Source: Isoperla grammatica
Lineage: Eukaryota; Arthropoda; Insecta; Plecoptera; Perlodidae
Reading direction: 5' to 3'
NCBI GenBank assembly: GCA_945910005.1
Contig: OX246746.1
Span: 29,761,298 to 29,825,297 of the forward strand
Length of the DNA: 64,000 nucleotides
Part shown: piece after piece, positions 34,470-46,399 of the stretch
How the letters are laid out: each line of letters starts with the position of its first letter
Numbering within the stretch: position 1 is the stretch's first letter
Position numbers and translations under genes: made by a program
Notes under the pieces: generated by a model
Database searches by the model: none
The model's input: only the letters and a program-made list of their open reading frames with translations
Told to the model about the DNA's origin: nothing

Positions 34470-35316
34470 CCTAATTGTTACTGTAACACACGCGCACAGA
34501 TGTCAGTGTGCCACTTCATGCACACTGGACGCACAAGAATAATGTGTGCTCAACAACCTAATTGTTACTGTAACACACGCGCGCAGATGTCAGTGTGCCA
34601 CTTCATGCACACTGGACGCACAAGAATAATGTGTGCTCAACAACCTTGTTACTGTAACACACGCGCGCAGATGTCAGTGTGCCACTTCATGCACACTGGA
34701 CGCACAAGAATAATGTGTGCTCAACAACCTTGTTACTGTAACACACGCGCGCAGATGTCAGTGTGCCACTTCATGCACACTGGACGCACAAGAATAATGT
34801 GTGCTCAACAACCTTGTTACTGTAACACACGCGCGCAGATGTCAGTGTGCCACTTCATGCACACTGAACGCACAAGAATAATGTGTGCTCAACAACCTTG
34901 TTACTGTAACACACGCGCGCAGATGTCAGTGTGCCACTTCATGCACACTGGACGCACAAGAATAATGTGTGCTCAACAACCTTGTTACTGTAACACACGC
35001 GCGCAGATGTCAGTGTGCCACTTCATGCACACTGGACGCACAAGAATAATGTGTGCTCAACAACCTTGTTACTGTAACACACGCGCGCAGATGTCAGTGT
35101 GCCACTTCATGCACACTGAACGCACAAGAATAATGTGTGCTCAACAACCTTGTTACTGTAACACACGCGCGCAGATGTCAGTGTGCCACTTCATGCACAC
35201 TGGACGCACAAGAATAATGTGTGCTCAACAACCTTGTTACTGTAACACACGCGCGCAGATGTCAGTGTGCCACTTCATGCACACTGGACGCACAAGAATA
35301 ATGTGTGCTCAACAAT
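34470..35316 (+). repeat. 84-bp minisatellite, 10 units, with trimeric higher-order pattern
   Basis: Ten units containing GATGTCAGTGTGCCACTTC and AATGTGTGCTCAACAACC. The two leftmost units carry an extra AAT (87 bp); the rest are 84 bp. Units 5 and 8 share a G-to-A change (ACTGAACGC instead of ACTGGACGC), so units 3-10 read G-G-A-G-G-A-G-G: amplification in blocks of three units (252 bp). A 341-codon frame (34341-35366) crosses the array because the unit length is divisible by three. Its repeat is Cys-rich but nothing outside the array looks like a protein, so I do not call a gene. Confidence 0.92.
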
Positions 35317-35609
35317 TATTGGCTGACGTCTTCCACGTTAAACAATTAAAGCTACATTTTCTTTGAACTTATTATTTATTATTACACAATACATTACATA
35401 CATAAAGATAGTATAATTAAAATTTGCTAAGGAGATAACTTGGAAACCGCTCTTAAAAACATAGTTTGACCAAGAAGAGTTTCCAGTAGGTACGTGTATA
35501 CCGGACCACAATAAATGATAATACATATCTTTATTCCAAGCAAAATTATGAACATCAGCTGTTGTATTGACGGTGAATAATCCATAAAACGTCTGAACAT
35601 ATAACATAT

Positions 35610-38600
35610 TTCCTACATTGCTCTGTTCAAGTATTTAAGGTGTCTTTACTTCCAAAGATCGCCCGTGTTACAGTTGTTAAAAGAATGTGTTAAATTCTCA
35701 ACGAAATTGTTTGGTAAAATGTGAAGTACCTCACTAAACAGACGAAGTTTTTTCTAGAATGTTTCGAAAACGATACTCTTTGATACAACGTAGGGTTTAA
35801 ATAGTCCGCTATTGATACGAAAATGGTTCATGCAGTAAAGATAATACCTTCCTCCTCAACTTGCAAGTTCTTATACCATCATAAGGGAACAACAAATGAA
35901 AAATAAAAACTAGCTCCAATTTTATTTCGTTCGGGTAACAAAATAAGACAAATCTTTAACCTTTGTGTATAAAACTATTTAAACGCCCAGTTAAACTTAC
36001 TTTACTCAACGGAACAAGTTTCATTCGAATCTCGACAAACATAAAAGCTTAAGTACAGTAATGGTAACGACTTTGTATCCCTCCACAAACAGACAGACAG
36101 ACAGATAGACAGACACACAAACACGATTCCCCCTATCTTATTTGCCATGGCATAATTACATCAATATACAAAGTAATTAAGGCGGTTTTTGTGTGATTTT
36201 TTTCAGCCGTATCTCCACTTATAACTCAGCCCCCCTCAGATTCCTGCGTAGCGTAGCAATAACCTATAACCGCTGCTTCGTAAAATGTGTTACAAAGTAC
36301 AGCCTGCTAGCACACAATCTTGCCGGGAGAACTGAAGAAAGATCTCTCCAATGTGTGACAAAAGATCAACGTTAGTGAAGTATTGCTGTACAAACTGGGC
36401 TTCGTCCGGCCGACAATAACACGAGATGGATGGAAAGCACTAGAAATTGCATTATAATGATTCATGTTATTATTATTTTATTGCTATTATAATATAACGT
36501 TCGTTAATATCAGTGTTAATATTTTACGGGCATAAATTCCACAAGTATTAATTACCATTCGTTTACCTTACTTAACTGTACTTAAAAGGTAAAGCAAATT
36601 TTAATTAATTATTCACAGATTTTTCAACTAACCAAACTTTATGTTATGGTTAACAATGTATATTGTCATGGCCTCTTCCTCGCTGGCATTTTATCATCTG
36701 CTCTTTGATTGGTCTCAAAGTCTTTATTCGTCTCTTTTGCTTAAAAATCTAGATATAGGAACAATCTTTTATAACGTTCCATTATTATAGCTGATGTAAC
36801 CGTTTGTAATCGTTCCGTTGTCGTGGAGTACTCGTAGTGTGGTCGAATGGCTACGGTGTGTACCAGATGGTATGGGTGTAGGTTTCCCGGGAGTCACAAC
36901 TTAACCAAAGTCAAATACAATGCTAATGATTATGTATTATGAAATGAACACAATCTAAATGAAACTCGCTAACCACAAGTATCTACAAACTAACCTCAGT
37001 GTTGAGATAACTCTACCTTATTTGTCTATTCTTATAACTAGCCTTAGTGTATATTTTTACTAATAAATTCCATGTTGTTTAGCATACACAAAAATTAACA
37101 TTGACTTATATCTTATTTATGTAACAAATTTCCTCCAAATGCAACAAAAAAAACAAAGAAAACACCACTGTTCTGTAAAGTTTGTTTATGTCGACTTTAT
37201 AATATTGTTTAATTGGTAACTGTTCGGTTTGGTGAATAACTTGCTGTTTTTGTGGTATACACATGAATAAATGACTGTTTTTGGTTGTGTCTGACCTGAT
37301 GGAACTAGCGTGTTGCCGTCTTCACCCTGGTGACGGTGTCGGATGTTGGTGATGACTATTGTTGTTTCTCAGGTGGCTAATGTCGCACACTTGAGGAATC
37401 GAAATGGTTGAATTTGATTTACAACTTCTTACACTGATATGCACTTGTTATTACTTATTAACCAACACTAAAAAGGCACTACTAATATCGAAGCGCCACA
37501 TGCACTGCTCCGAGTTCTGTACGTGTTGATGTTATTATTACGTGTAGTATTATATCAACTGTTAATATTGTAAATTATCATCAAAATAGCCCGATGGTCA
37601 TTAAAATACTTGAGTAGAGATCGTCTTACATCATGGCTGAAGTTGACGAACAGGGTTTAATACCAAAACAGTTGTTATGATTTTGTGGGTCAAGCAATCT
37701 GCACTCAATTCAATTTTGTTTACTCAGTTAAAACATTCTGAAATTTACAATGAATATTAGAGCACTATTTACTTTTTATAATATCATTAAAGCAAAACAT
37801 AACACAAACATAAAAAAGAGTACTTATAATACTGTACAAAATTATTCAAATAATTAAACAAAATACGAAATAGTATCTTTGCACAACTGTGCTAAGTTAT
37901 AAAAGTGCAATATATGATCCTTTCTCTATACTAAAAAGTTTTCCAATTATAATTTGGATCTCCATTTGGTTTCTATTTGCTGCACACTAGTCAGCCATTG
38001 TAAAGTTTGGTACCTGAATGTTGGATCTTTCTCAAACAGAGTTAAAGTATGAGGCAGTTCATACAATCTCAGCTCCTTCATTGCCTTATTTGCAAGTCCC
38101 GAACCTACAGTATACGGTATACTACATAGAACCAGTGTTCTTGTTTAAAATTACACTTTCTGAGAACAGTTGTTATTGTAACGTAACGTAGAGGATAAGA
38201 TTCCTATCCAGATTATACAAGATCAACAGATAAAACGAATCCATAAACCTTGGTTTAACGTTCACGTCTACATATGTGGTTAGTTACGTATACGAGTTAG
38301 GACACAACACAAACAGCTTAAGGCAACGACTCCTTTTGGGGTAAAAGCTGCGTTTGGTGTTTAGCATGATCAGTCAGGCATGAATTACGATCTAGCTAAC
38401 AACAGCTGAGACGAAGGAGCAAATATATCTGCCATGAAATTACATCCAATTCGTTGCTGGAGGGCGTTTAGATAAAAAAAAACTCACGCCTCACAATATG
38501 GTGTTGTGTTTTGGTGTTGAAAGCTGTCATTACTACATAAATCCATATAATTTAAAAATGGCTTGAAACTATCATTAGACACTATGAGGGAATTATTGAA

Positions 38601-41600
38601 ATAGAGGACGTAGGCCTACTGACCTATGTGGGCATACACAGTTAGGGACTTTCTTGGTGAATACATTAAAACGTGTACTATGGAACTAGTGATTTATTAG
38701 TAGTAACCTATTTAGACAGTTTTTTGCTTGAAACAAATAAAAACTGTAGCCTAAATGTGCCCGTTAGCAGGAAGCTAATGGTAACAAGTATCAAGACAAA
38801 CTGAATATATATTGCCATGCAGCTTGTATGACATTTAGAAAGCTAAAAGAAGAAGAAAAGCAAGTTGTTTAAAGGATTAGTCAGGTGATAAACTAAAAAA
38901 TCACCAATGAGGCATAAGTGCATGAAATTCAGTTATGTGTAAAATAAAATTGATATAGGTGGCTTCAATGCAAGAAAAAAAATAGTGAACATTTAGCTAT
39001 TCTATAAGATTCACTTCGTAAGCTCTGCTGCATTTTTCTTCTAAAGCGTAGTACAGCTGTATCGGTTCTGAGGTCGCTAACGCCTGGCTGATAGACAGAG
39101 CTCTCATTGTATAATACGAGTCCAGCCAGCGGAGCGCCCGCGAAACACTCGGCGACTGCGGACAGTACCGCTCAAAACAGATTGCAGCTTTTCTTCACAT
39201 CAAGTCACAAGAAAATTAATTGCAGGGCATTTTGTAGAAGTACACGTTCGTACTAAGAAGCATGTTATCGGTAGGGAAACGATGCACATTAAACCTCCTG
39301 ATAGATTTTTGATAAGTGCTTTATTTTAGCGGTGGTTTTACTATCTCGAGTCAACATTTTTTTCATATGGGAATTACTATGAGAAGAGTTGCTAGGTGCT
39401 ACTTGGTAGCAGCAAGCCAAAAAATCGCGTTTTCTTTAATTTTTTAACCGCCTGCTTTTAAAGTATGGTATCTTTTAGTCATGTTTTCCATATTTGAGGG
39501 TGGACATATACAAATGATAGTATTTTAGTTTTTCATCTAACTAACCTTTTAAGAGTGTTAGAAAAGTATACACAACAAAAATAAGATAAAATGAAAATTG
39601 TTAGAAAAGTGACATTCAAAAAGCTGTAGGGCTAAAGAAGAAAACACGAAAATTATATTACTAAGCAAGATCCAGAAAGCTTTTCTCTGTAAAGCCCTGC
39701 CCTCAGTTGTCCGTATCGGGATCGCAATCGCATTTCGCGGAAACCATGTAAGGGTTGACTTACTTCGTTTTTATGGCGCTGTTCACAATAACTAAATCGT
39801 AATTTCGCAACCCGGATTGTAATCGGGAAATGTGTTCATATTTTCTACGGTTGCAATCATGATGCCAACATTTGTGGATATAGTGTGCTCCGGGGTAATT
39901 ATGGGTCAGTGAAAACTCAGGGCTAAAACAGGGCAGTTAAAATTTGCTGTAACGAATACATGTTTTAAATTTTATAAATGTATTGGTAGGTATATAACTA
40001 CACATTAATTATGCCACTTTCAAAATGTATATCTTAGAATATCAAGTTGTGAAATGAAAGCAACAAAAAATAAAACCTAATCTATGCAAAAAAAGAAATT
40101 CAGTACGTGATATAAGTGTGTGATTTTGTGCTGATTTTGTAGTTTTTATTTTTTAACTAATTTGTGCTCTACCCATTTCAAAACCTACGAGCCGCCACTG
40201 GAAATAATAAAATGAAATATTCAATTAATTATCCATAAAATTAATCTTCCTTTATTGGAAGAAGAAGTAAAGAAAAGTTTCTCGGACAAGAAGTTGCCGA
40301 TGTAACCCTCTCCTCTCCAGCTGGAGTCTATTCTTAGCACGGGCGGCGGGAAAGCCGACAAACCGAGCTCATCGCTGCTTGGCCTGACAGTCGCTATTAT
40401 CAGACCACGTAACTAACTACTATTTACACTTTCTGACACCACACACACCCCGTAACACAAGAAACATGCTCTTTCCGTCCAACACATTTATCTCTGTCAC
40501 AACATAAAGGGCTGTTCGCTTCGCAAAAACCATTTCGAATGGCGTAAGTTTGTGACCGATTTGGAAGCATTTCACAATAACTAAAATTATTTAGTGTGAC
40601 AATAGCGCAGATTTTTTTTTTTTTTTTTTCTGGGTGGGGGGTGGCCTTCTAATCTGTGAGACAAATTGGTTGTGCAGACAGCTTCTCTGGCCGTATATGT
40701 TCTCTCCTGACCTAGTGGGCTACGAGACAAAACTCTTCGCAAACTCACATTTTGGAAAACTTCGCATTTTGGGTAGGCCATTTTTTTATAAAAAAATGCG
40801 AAACCAAAATTTAGAGAATGAAGAACTTGCCTTGAGAGTGAATCTAACTTACACCTCACTTTTGCCGGGTGGTCACCTTAACCATAATATAATACTATAT
40901 ATACGGTGGTAAGTTAGAAAGTGTTTTCAAGATCATTATAACATCCGTATGGAGATGGGACAGTACTGGAGTGACTGTGGCCTTTGAACTAAGCTGGACA
41001 GTTTACTTTTACTTAAATTTTGTTTACAATGTTCCACCATGCCTTTGTTCTGTTTTGCAAGACCTGCGATGCACGAATAGAAAGACGTAAAAAGTGGTTA
41101 CCACTTAAAAGAAAAAACACCCAACAAAATTCACGTGGGAATTAGGATTTGGAAAATTTTCCGATTGCAAATCTCCGGACTCCGCAAAGGGACGAAACGA
41201 AAAAGGATAAAAGAAGGAAGAGGGTCGGTTCATTTCATTTCATGAGCCCTTAATTAGCTAAGCTTAGGCCCTTAAAGCCACCCCTCAAGCACACAGCGTA
41301 TTTACTCCAATCTTCAACCGGGTGGGCTGAGACATTTCAGGCAATTGTTGGCCGCGAAGTAAGACAAAGAACTTCCAGCTTATTTTTCTACACTGGAATG
41401 TTATTGCAATATCGCCGTTTTATAAATTATAGACTATATCAGATTAAAAAAAGTGTGACTCTCGACTTTGAAAACTCGCACAAAAATAATGACTATAGCA
41501 ATTGCGCAAAAGGGTTACCACCTTAAATTAGATCGTTTCGTCTTCATTAAATTACAATATTTTATTTTTTTATTGTTTGAAGTACTTTACTTATACAGAG

Positions 41601-42800
41601 ATTTATGAGCTAAATCCAACCTAAAAAGTGATGGTTTTCACCGTTTCCTATTGAACTATTGTAGTAACAATAACAATAACAACACTGAAGACATCAGACG
41701 AAGAATTAAGGGCTAATTTTAAGGATAATAATAAATTGATGTTAAATGTTTTGCCATTGTATTGCACATCTCACCATTAGGTATTCGTAAATTAATTGAC
41801 AGCTTTTAGATTTGAGAGACACAGCACCTTTTGAATCCCATAGAAAAAGAAATTCAGGTTTTAAAATTGTATGTAACAAGGATAGTACCAGCAGATGTTA
41901 AGTTATTTTACTGTTGTTTCTATTTATTGGTAACAATAACATAATTTTAATTTTATAACGTTCCCCCTGATTGGGTGTTGTTGTTGTTGTGAATTAGTTA
42001 TGCGATGGACAATAATGTGCATGACATTTTTAATTTAGTCTGGAAAGAGCATCGATCAAATCAATTAATATCAATCTACTCATCTCTCAATGTTAGCATT
42101 ATTATCAAACTTTTTCGATTACATTTCTCTACGGGAATTTATTTTTGACCACGTAGAAGATTACACTATCGATAAGACAAGATTCACAACTTAATGATGC
42201 AACTTAGAAGAACGATAAATATAATGGCAAAAGTCACTGTGTTCTGATGATGTTATATCTATCCAATGAAAACTTGACTTGATACACACGAAGATTATGA
42301 TGAGTTTGTTTGGATTAAGTCTGACAAAGAATTGTATTTTTGCCTTGATCCTGGTGTCAACAAAACAAACTTAGCACAAATATGAACCACGGAAGTCCCA
42401 TCTCACTACTTGTCTGTTGTGAAAGCGTGATTGATAGCAGTAGTATCAGAGGAAATATCAGAAATCAAAGACTTCCGTGTTGACTTTAAGTGAAAACTAA
42501 TGAGTGGCGAAGACGAATGTACCGCCATTGTCTGACTTGACAACTGTGCAGACTAGTTGGTTATATATAGTGAGTCTTTCTTCCATAAACATCACAACTC
42601 ACATGCTCGATTAGTGGCTACACGGAGTTACCCCCACACGGAATTACCTAATAAGATCCTTTCTACCACCCCTTTCATGCACGCTGGTGCAACGAACATC
42701 AACAGATTCCTTCCGTTCTAACGTAGTCTTCCGCTTAGTATAGAGTGAACAACTTCATTAGCAATGCCCACTGTTTCAAATAACCAACCGAAGTACATAC
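35610..42800. other. long AT-rich stretch with few recognisable features
   Basis: Seven kilobases without a supported gene. Points seen: a degenerate (ACAG)n tract at 36090-36112; a CAGTGGCGGCTC-type element terminus on the minus strand at about 40188-40199; a poly-T run at about 40612-40630; and a GC-richer patch at about 39115-39165. None could be tied to a gene. Confidence 0.4.
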
Positions 42801-42824
42801 ATTATCATGGATTATATTTCAATA

Positions 42825-43526
42825 GGGAAGGCTCATGAAAAATAAATATTCCTCGAAGTACCTAAAAACGAAAGACCATTATCTAAAAATACAGACTATA
42901 TAATTTTTATATCTGAGAAGTGTATATTTCCAATTCTATTAGCATTTTAAGTTTGAAATTTGGAACTACCCGCTCCGTAATTGAAAACGGCTCGTGACGT
43001 CATAACTCATGTCAACAACTGCCTCCTTGAAGTATTCTTAATAATATAAAGATATTAAGTTGGACATTTTACAATATCTAGGATGCAGTGACTTTACAAC
43101 AATGTCTTTTATACCACTTTTTTCTTCAGAAAATACATTTTGATACAGTATTTACCAAAACGTGTTTAAAATAATGCAATTATTTAACATATTGTTGTTA
43201 ATTACTGCTGAGCAGTGTTCATTTACTAACTAGAAATAAACGTTGATCCAGTTAAAGTCTCATGAGAGCAATAATCTACTAAATTGTGGGATTTCAGTAC
43301 TATTTGTATGATATAAAATGATTGTTTACAGAGTTATGACGTCAGAACCTTTCAATCACGAGCAAGATGGCGCAGGTCCGTTTCTGAGCGTGTTTTGACA
43401 GCAATGTCTTTGACTTGCTGTTAAAGCGATGTTAATGCACCTTTCGAGCCGAAACCAATTAGTTCCCGTTTATTTTAACTTGAGGTAACCAGTAAGCAAA
43501 TAAAAAAATGTGTGAGCCTTCCCTAT
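42825..43526. mobile_element. MITE-like DNA element with GGGAAGGCTCA termini
   Basis: Left end AATAGGGAAGGCTCA and right end TGAGCCTTCCCTATT are a perfect 15-bp inverted pair about 700 bp apart. If the TIR starts at GGGAAGG, the flanking TA on both sides fits a TA target duplication, as in Tc1/mariner-like elements. Inside, GTGACGTCATAACTC (left) and GAGTTATGACGTCAG (right) form a second inverted pair. No transposase ORF. Confidence 0.55.
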
Positions 43527-44964
43527 TAGAATGTAGGAACTATAGTGAAGATGAAAATTAAGTGGGTACAATTGGGCCCGGCTATTTCGAAAAGGAGGCA
43601 ATATTAGAAGTGCGAATAATTATACGGGATATAATTATAGTCGAATACTTCTTTACAATGTGACCACCCCTATACATTGTAACTGGATCCATCACTTCTG
43701 ACAGTGTGTTGTTGTTGTTGTTGTTGATGATGTTGAATCTGTACTGTACCCTGTATTTGCGCTAAGTTACCGATGCGTGAGCACAGATAGTTCATTGTTT
43801 GTTGCTCGCCTATAAATCCTTGATTTAAGGTCCGCTGTAGCGGCACGCGATGCGAAGCAATGCTGCACAATATGTAATTTGTCATCCATACGATTCCTCG
43901 GGTTTATTTCAATCCAGACCAAACAACGACATTTTGTTCTGCTTAGATGTCGTAGTTTCAATTGGTTTGTGGATAAATCACAGCGTGCGACAGTTTTTGC
44001 TTGGTCGCTTCACCCCATGAACGACGTAGCTATACGCGTACCACTGTAAGATGTTTGTTTTGTAAACATGACGTATGCATTGGCATATTTAATACCTACC
44101 TACCAATATCTTTTAACAGGTAAATTTCTTGCAAAACTGTACACATATAACTGTATTACTTCCAAATAAATTCTGATGATGCCAATATTTGTACAATGGT
44201 GGCTAAAAAGTCGTTGTACAACACCCATTTAATCCTTTATCTGTGACGCGTACAAAACAAGTCGAGGCTTCAGTCTATACTTGTCAGGGGTAGCTAATAT
44301 CTTGAGTCCTACTCCCGTAATGTGTTTCAAGTAGACGGTAGAGAAGTAGGAAACTAAGTTGGTATACTGTTGGAGTCGGCTATTTCATAAGCATAAGACT
44401 TCTTACATTGGGACAACTCTATAGGGCGATCCCAGCCAATGGCATTTCCCCTTCGTAGTAAAAACAGAAAAATGATGAGATGAAAGATGACAAAAATTTA
44501 GATCAGATGTCAGATGCTCAACCAAACCAACATATAGTTTGATTACATTTTTGTGTGTGATCATGATATCATGTCATTTTTATGGCTTTAATGGCATTAA
44601 CATTTGCAAATCGACGGCGGACCAAAAGTTGTGACATCTTCCGACATCGACAACAAATCGTTTTCAAATATAAAATAAAAAACTGTTGGAGGCACAATAA
44701 ATATATTACAAACGTGTTTTTCTACCTATTGCTACTTGTCTTTAGCAATTCCCCCTTATTCTATTCCTTAATCCTTACCGTTACGTCATCTGAAACCCTG
44801 GTATGCCCGTTACAACGCTTACCTGCAAGCAAGAAAGAAGTATGTTAGTGAAATTATGACAGTTGTGCACAAACGGGCCTATTACAAACGTAGAAAGTGT
44901 GGGCCAGAGTCTATAGTTATAGGGTTTCAAGAGATTTGGCGATTGTACCAAACGTAAAAGTGTC

Positions 44965-44965
<1 letters not shown>

Positions 44966-44998
<33 letters not shown>
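44966..44998. repeat. (TA)n microsatellite
   Basis: About 16 TA dinucleotides at the left side of foldback element B. Confidence 0.9.
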
Positions 44999-45001
<3 letters not shown>

Positions 45002-45028
45002 ATTCTGTAGGTTTTCGCGGACTGAAGA

Positions 45029-45345
45029 AGATGTAGTAGTAGGTTTTCGGGTTGCTGTCCACGTTACTTGCTCTTTAGAGACTGGTTGCTGGCCCAGAAA
45101 TGGGCCATTGTCAATGTCTCGACGTTTCGACAAAATCGCATTTCATCTTCAGGAAGATTCGTTGGTTTCCGAAGCTGAGAACCGATCTTTCGATTTCGGT
45201 TCTCAGCTTCGGAAACCAACGAATCTTCCTGAAGATGGCAAATGCGATTTTGTCGAAACGTCGAGACATTGACAATGGCCCATTTCTGGGCCAGCAACCA
45301 GTCTCTAAAGAGCAAGTAACGTGGACAGCAACCCGAAAACCTACT

Positions 45346-45352
<7 letters not shown>
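45029..45352. mobile_element. foldback element B with paired hammerhead-like cores
   Basis: A near-perfect inverted repeat of about 160-bp arms centred near 45190, set between two (TA)n runs. The arms contain CCTGAAGATG ... GTCGAAACGTCGAGAC (right arm, plus; left arm, minus). It may be a dimeric, inverted terminal piece of a Penelope-like element or a related foldback family. No protein is encoded; the ORFs crossing it mirror each other. Confidence 0.6.
45226..45265 (+). ncRNA. hammerhead-like core in element B, right arm
   Basis: CTGAAGA (45229-45235), one extra T, stem II GGCAAA/TTTGTC (45237-45242 with 45249-45254, one G-U pair, loop TGCGAT), then GAAACGTC (45255-45262). ACGT is self-complementary, as in hammerheads whose third stem forms between two molecules. 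Around it TTC (45226-45228) can pair with GAG (45263-45265) as stem I. The mirror copy on the minus strand (45152 to 45121) has lost GC from stem II. The extra T next to stem II is non-canonical. Confidence 0.4.

Positions 45353-45385
<33 letters not shown>
45351..45385. repeat. (TA)n microsatellite between foldback elements
   Basis: About 17 TA dinucleotides shared as boundary by elements B and A. Confidence 0.9.
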
Positions 45386-45391
<6 letters not shown>

Positions 45392-45443
45392 CTACACACA
45401 CAATTATAAAACGAAACCAATTAAGGTCACTTACTTTTAAAAA

Positions 45444-45490
45444 CCGGTGAATTTTCGGAGTAATCCGTTCCTACTCCTTCCTCAGACCGA
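45444..45490 (-). ncRNA. best hammerhead-like core, element A left arm
   Basis: Minus strand: CTGAGGA (45485-45479), one extra A, stem II GGAGTA/TACTCC (45477-45472 with 45462-45457, 9-nt loop), GAAAATTC (45456-45449). AATT is self-complementary and takes the place of ACGT in element B, a compensatory difference in the presumed third stem. Bases after the presumed cleavage point, ACCGG (45448-45444), pair with TCGGT just before the box (45490-45486), giving five stem I pairs including one G-U. All three stems and the two conserved boxes are thus present, with one extra base beside stem II. Confidence 0.45.
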
Positions 45491-45500
45491 GGCCAACTGC

Positions 45501-45543
45501 CTGTCTGAGGAAGGAGTAGGAACGGATTACTCCGAAAATTCAC
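45501..45543 (+). ncRNA. hammerhead-like core, element A right arm
   Basis: CTGAGGA (45505-45511), extra A, stem II GGAGTA/TACTCC (45513-45518 with 45528-45533), GAAAATTC (45534-45541). Stem I keeps only two pairs, so this arm is weaker than the left one. Confidence 0.35.
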
Positions 45544-45950
45544 CGGTTTTGAAAAGTAAGTGACCTTGGTTTCGTTTTATAATTGTGTGTGTAGTTTTAA
45601 CATTATTCCGGGTCAATAAGTTTCTGCGTGTGACACACATATATATATATATAAAGCTACACTGATCCTATTCTACCCTGGACCCACAAGAGTTATGTAA
45701 GCCTATTTGATTACCTATCCGTGTGGGTTAACTTATGCTTGAAACTTAAAAACTACTTTGACACGTCTTCTATTGGCAGATTAATAATGAATAATTTTAC
45801 GTAGGAATAACCTGTTATAGGGTGCGCACCAGTTTAACCTGATATATCCCTCTTCAGGTGACTTACTACAGGTATGTTATGATGTTTGGATAGTTGGGAA
45901 GAAAGTTAAATGTCGGAGAGCTGTAAGTAGCACTCAGTCGCAGCGTTGGC

Positions 45951-46380
45951 CTTTACGACTGAGGAAAATCTCGGCAAACCTCCGAAGTAATTGGGTGAGC
46001 ATGGTCGATGTTTTTTTCCAACTGAACTGCATAACAGAGGGTCTGAACAGACGTTTCCGCCCTATTCATTGTACACTGAAGTAGGTGAATAGTCCTTGGA
46101 CATAGAGTATGGAGAAAACGCTCTTTAAACTCTGCGGCAATTATATCTAATTCGTACTTGACACTTTCCACTTCTCCTCCTCGACTTGATTCTATTTCCA
46201 CGTAGCTAAGTCTTCCTCCAACCTCGAAGATAGCAGAGATGGGTTTTTGTTGGTCTCTTCTACGGAATTCTTTCCATTTGTCAAATCTCTCTTAATAGCT
46301 CGCTTGGTAGTTGATCAATCACACTAATTTCCCTATGACACTCTTCTCTCGTGATCTCATTATTCACCCTATGCATGCGG
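45951..46380 (-). pseudogene. unidentified coding-like relic with one frameshift
   Basis: On the minus strand a frame upstream of the obvious Met (46201) stays open through FDKWKEF and PISAIFEVGGRLSY, and runs on through AAEFKERFLHTLCPRT to a stop at 45953-45955. Before FDKWKEF, a one-base shift near 46292 connects to ECHREISVIDQLPSELLREI. Composition, with amphipathic helices and few rare residues, is unlike the random ORFs around it. I do not recognise the family; a transposase C-terminal region or an old host exon are both possible. No splice sites were clear. Confidence 0.35.
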
Positions 46381-46399
46381 CTGCTATTATGCAAGTATC

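Larger units (their letters stand above)
45386..45600. mobile_element. foldback element A with paired hammerhead-like cores
   Basis: Inverted repeat of about 105-bp arms, from TTAAAACTACACACA to TGTGTGTAGTTTTAA, centred near 45493. The centre is CTCAGACC ... TGTCTGAG. Each arm has a CTGAGGA box, hairpin and GAAAATTC. It adjoins element B across a (TA)n run. Confidence 0.6.

Noticed and set aside
34341..35366. 341-codon Cys-rich repeat protein
   Set aside because: The open frame follows from an 84-bp unit divisible by three. The non-repeat ends have no signal peptide or domain, and the unit shows no bias to synonymous change.
42244..42285. CTGATGA followed at a distance by GAAAAC as another hammerhead core
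   Set aside because: The sequence between the boxes cannot form a stem II.
45064..45450. ORFs of 96-118 codons on both strands across elements A and B
   Set aside because: They mirror each other because the region is palindromic and include (TA)n-encoded Tyr-Ile runs.
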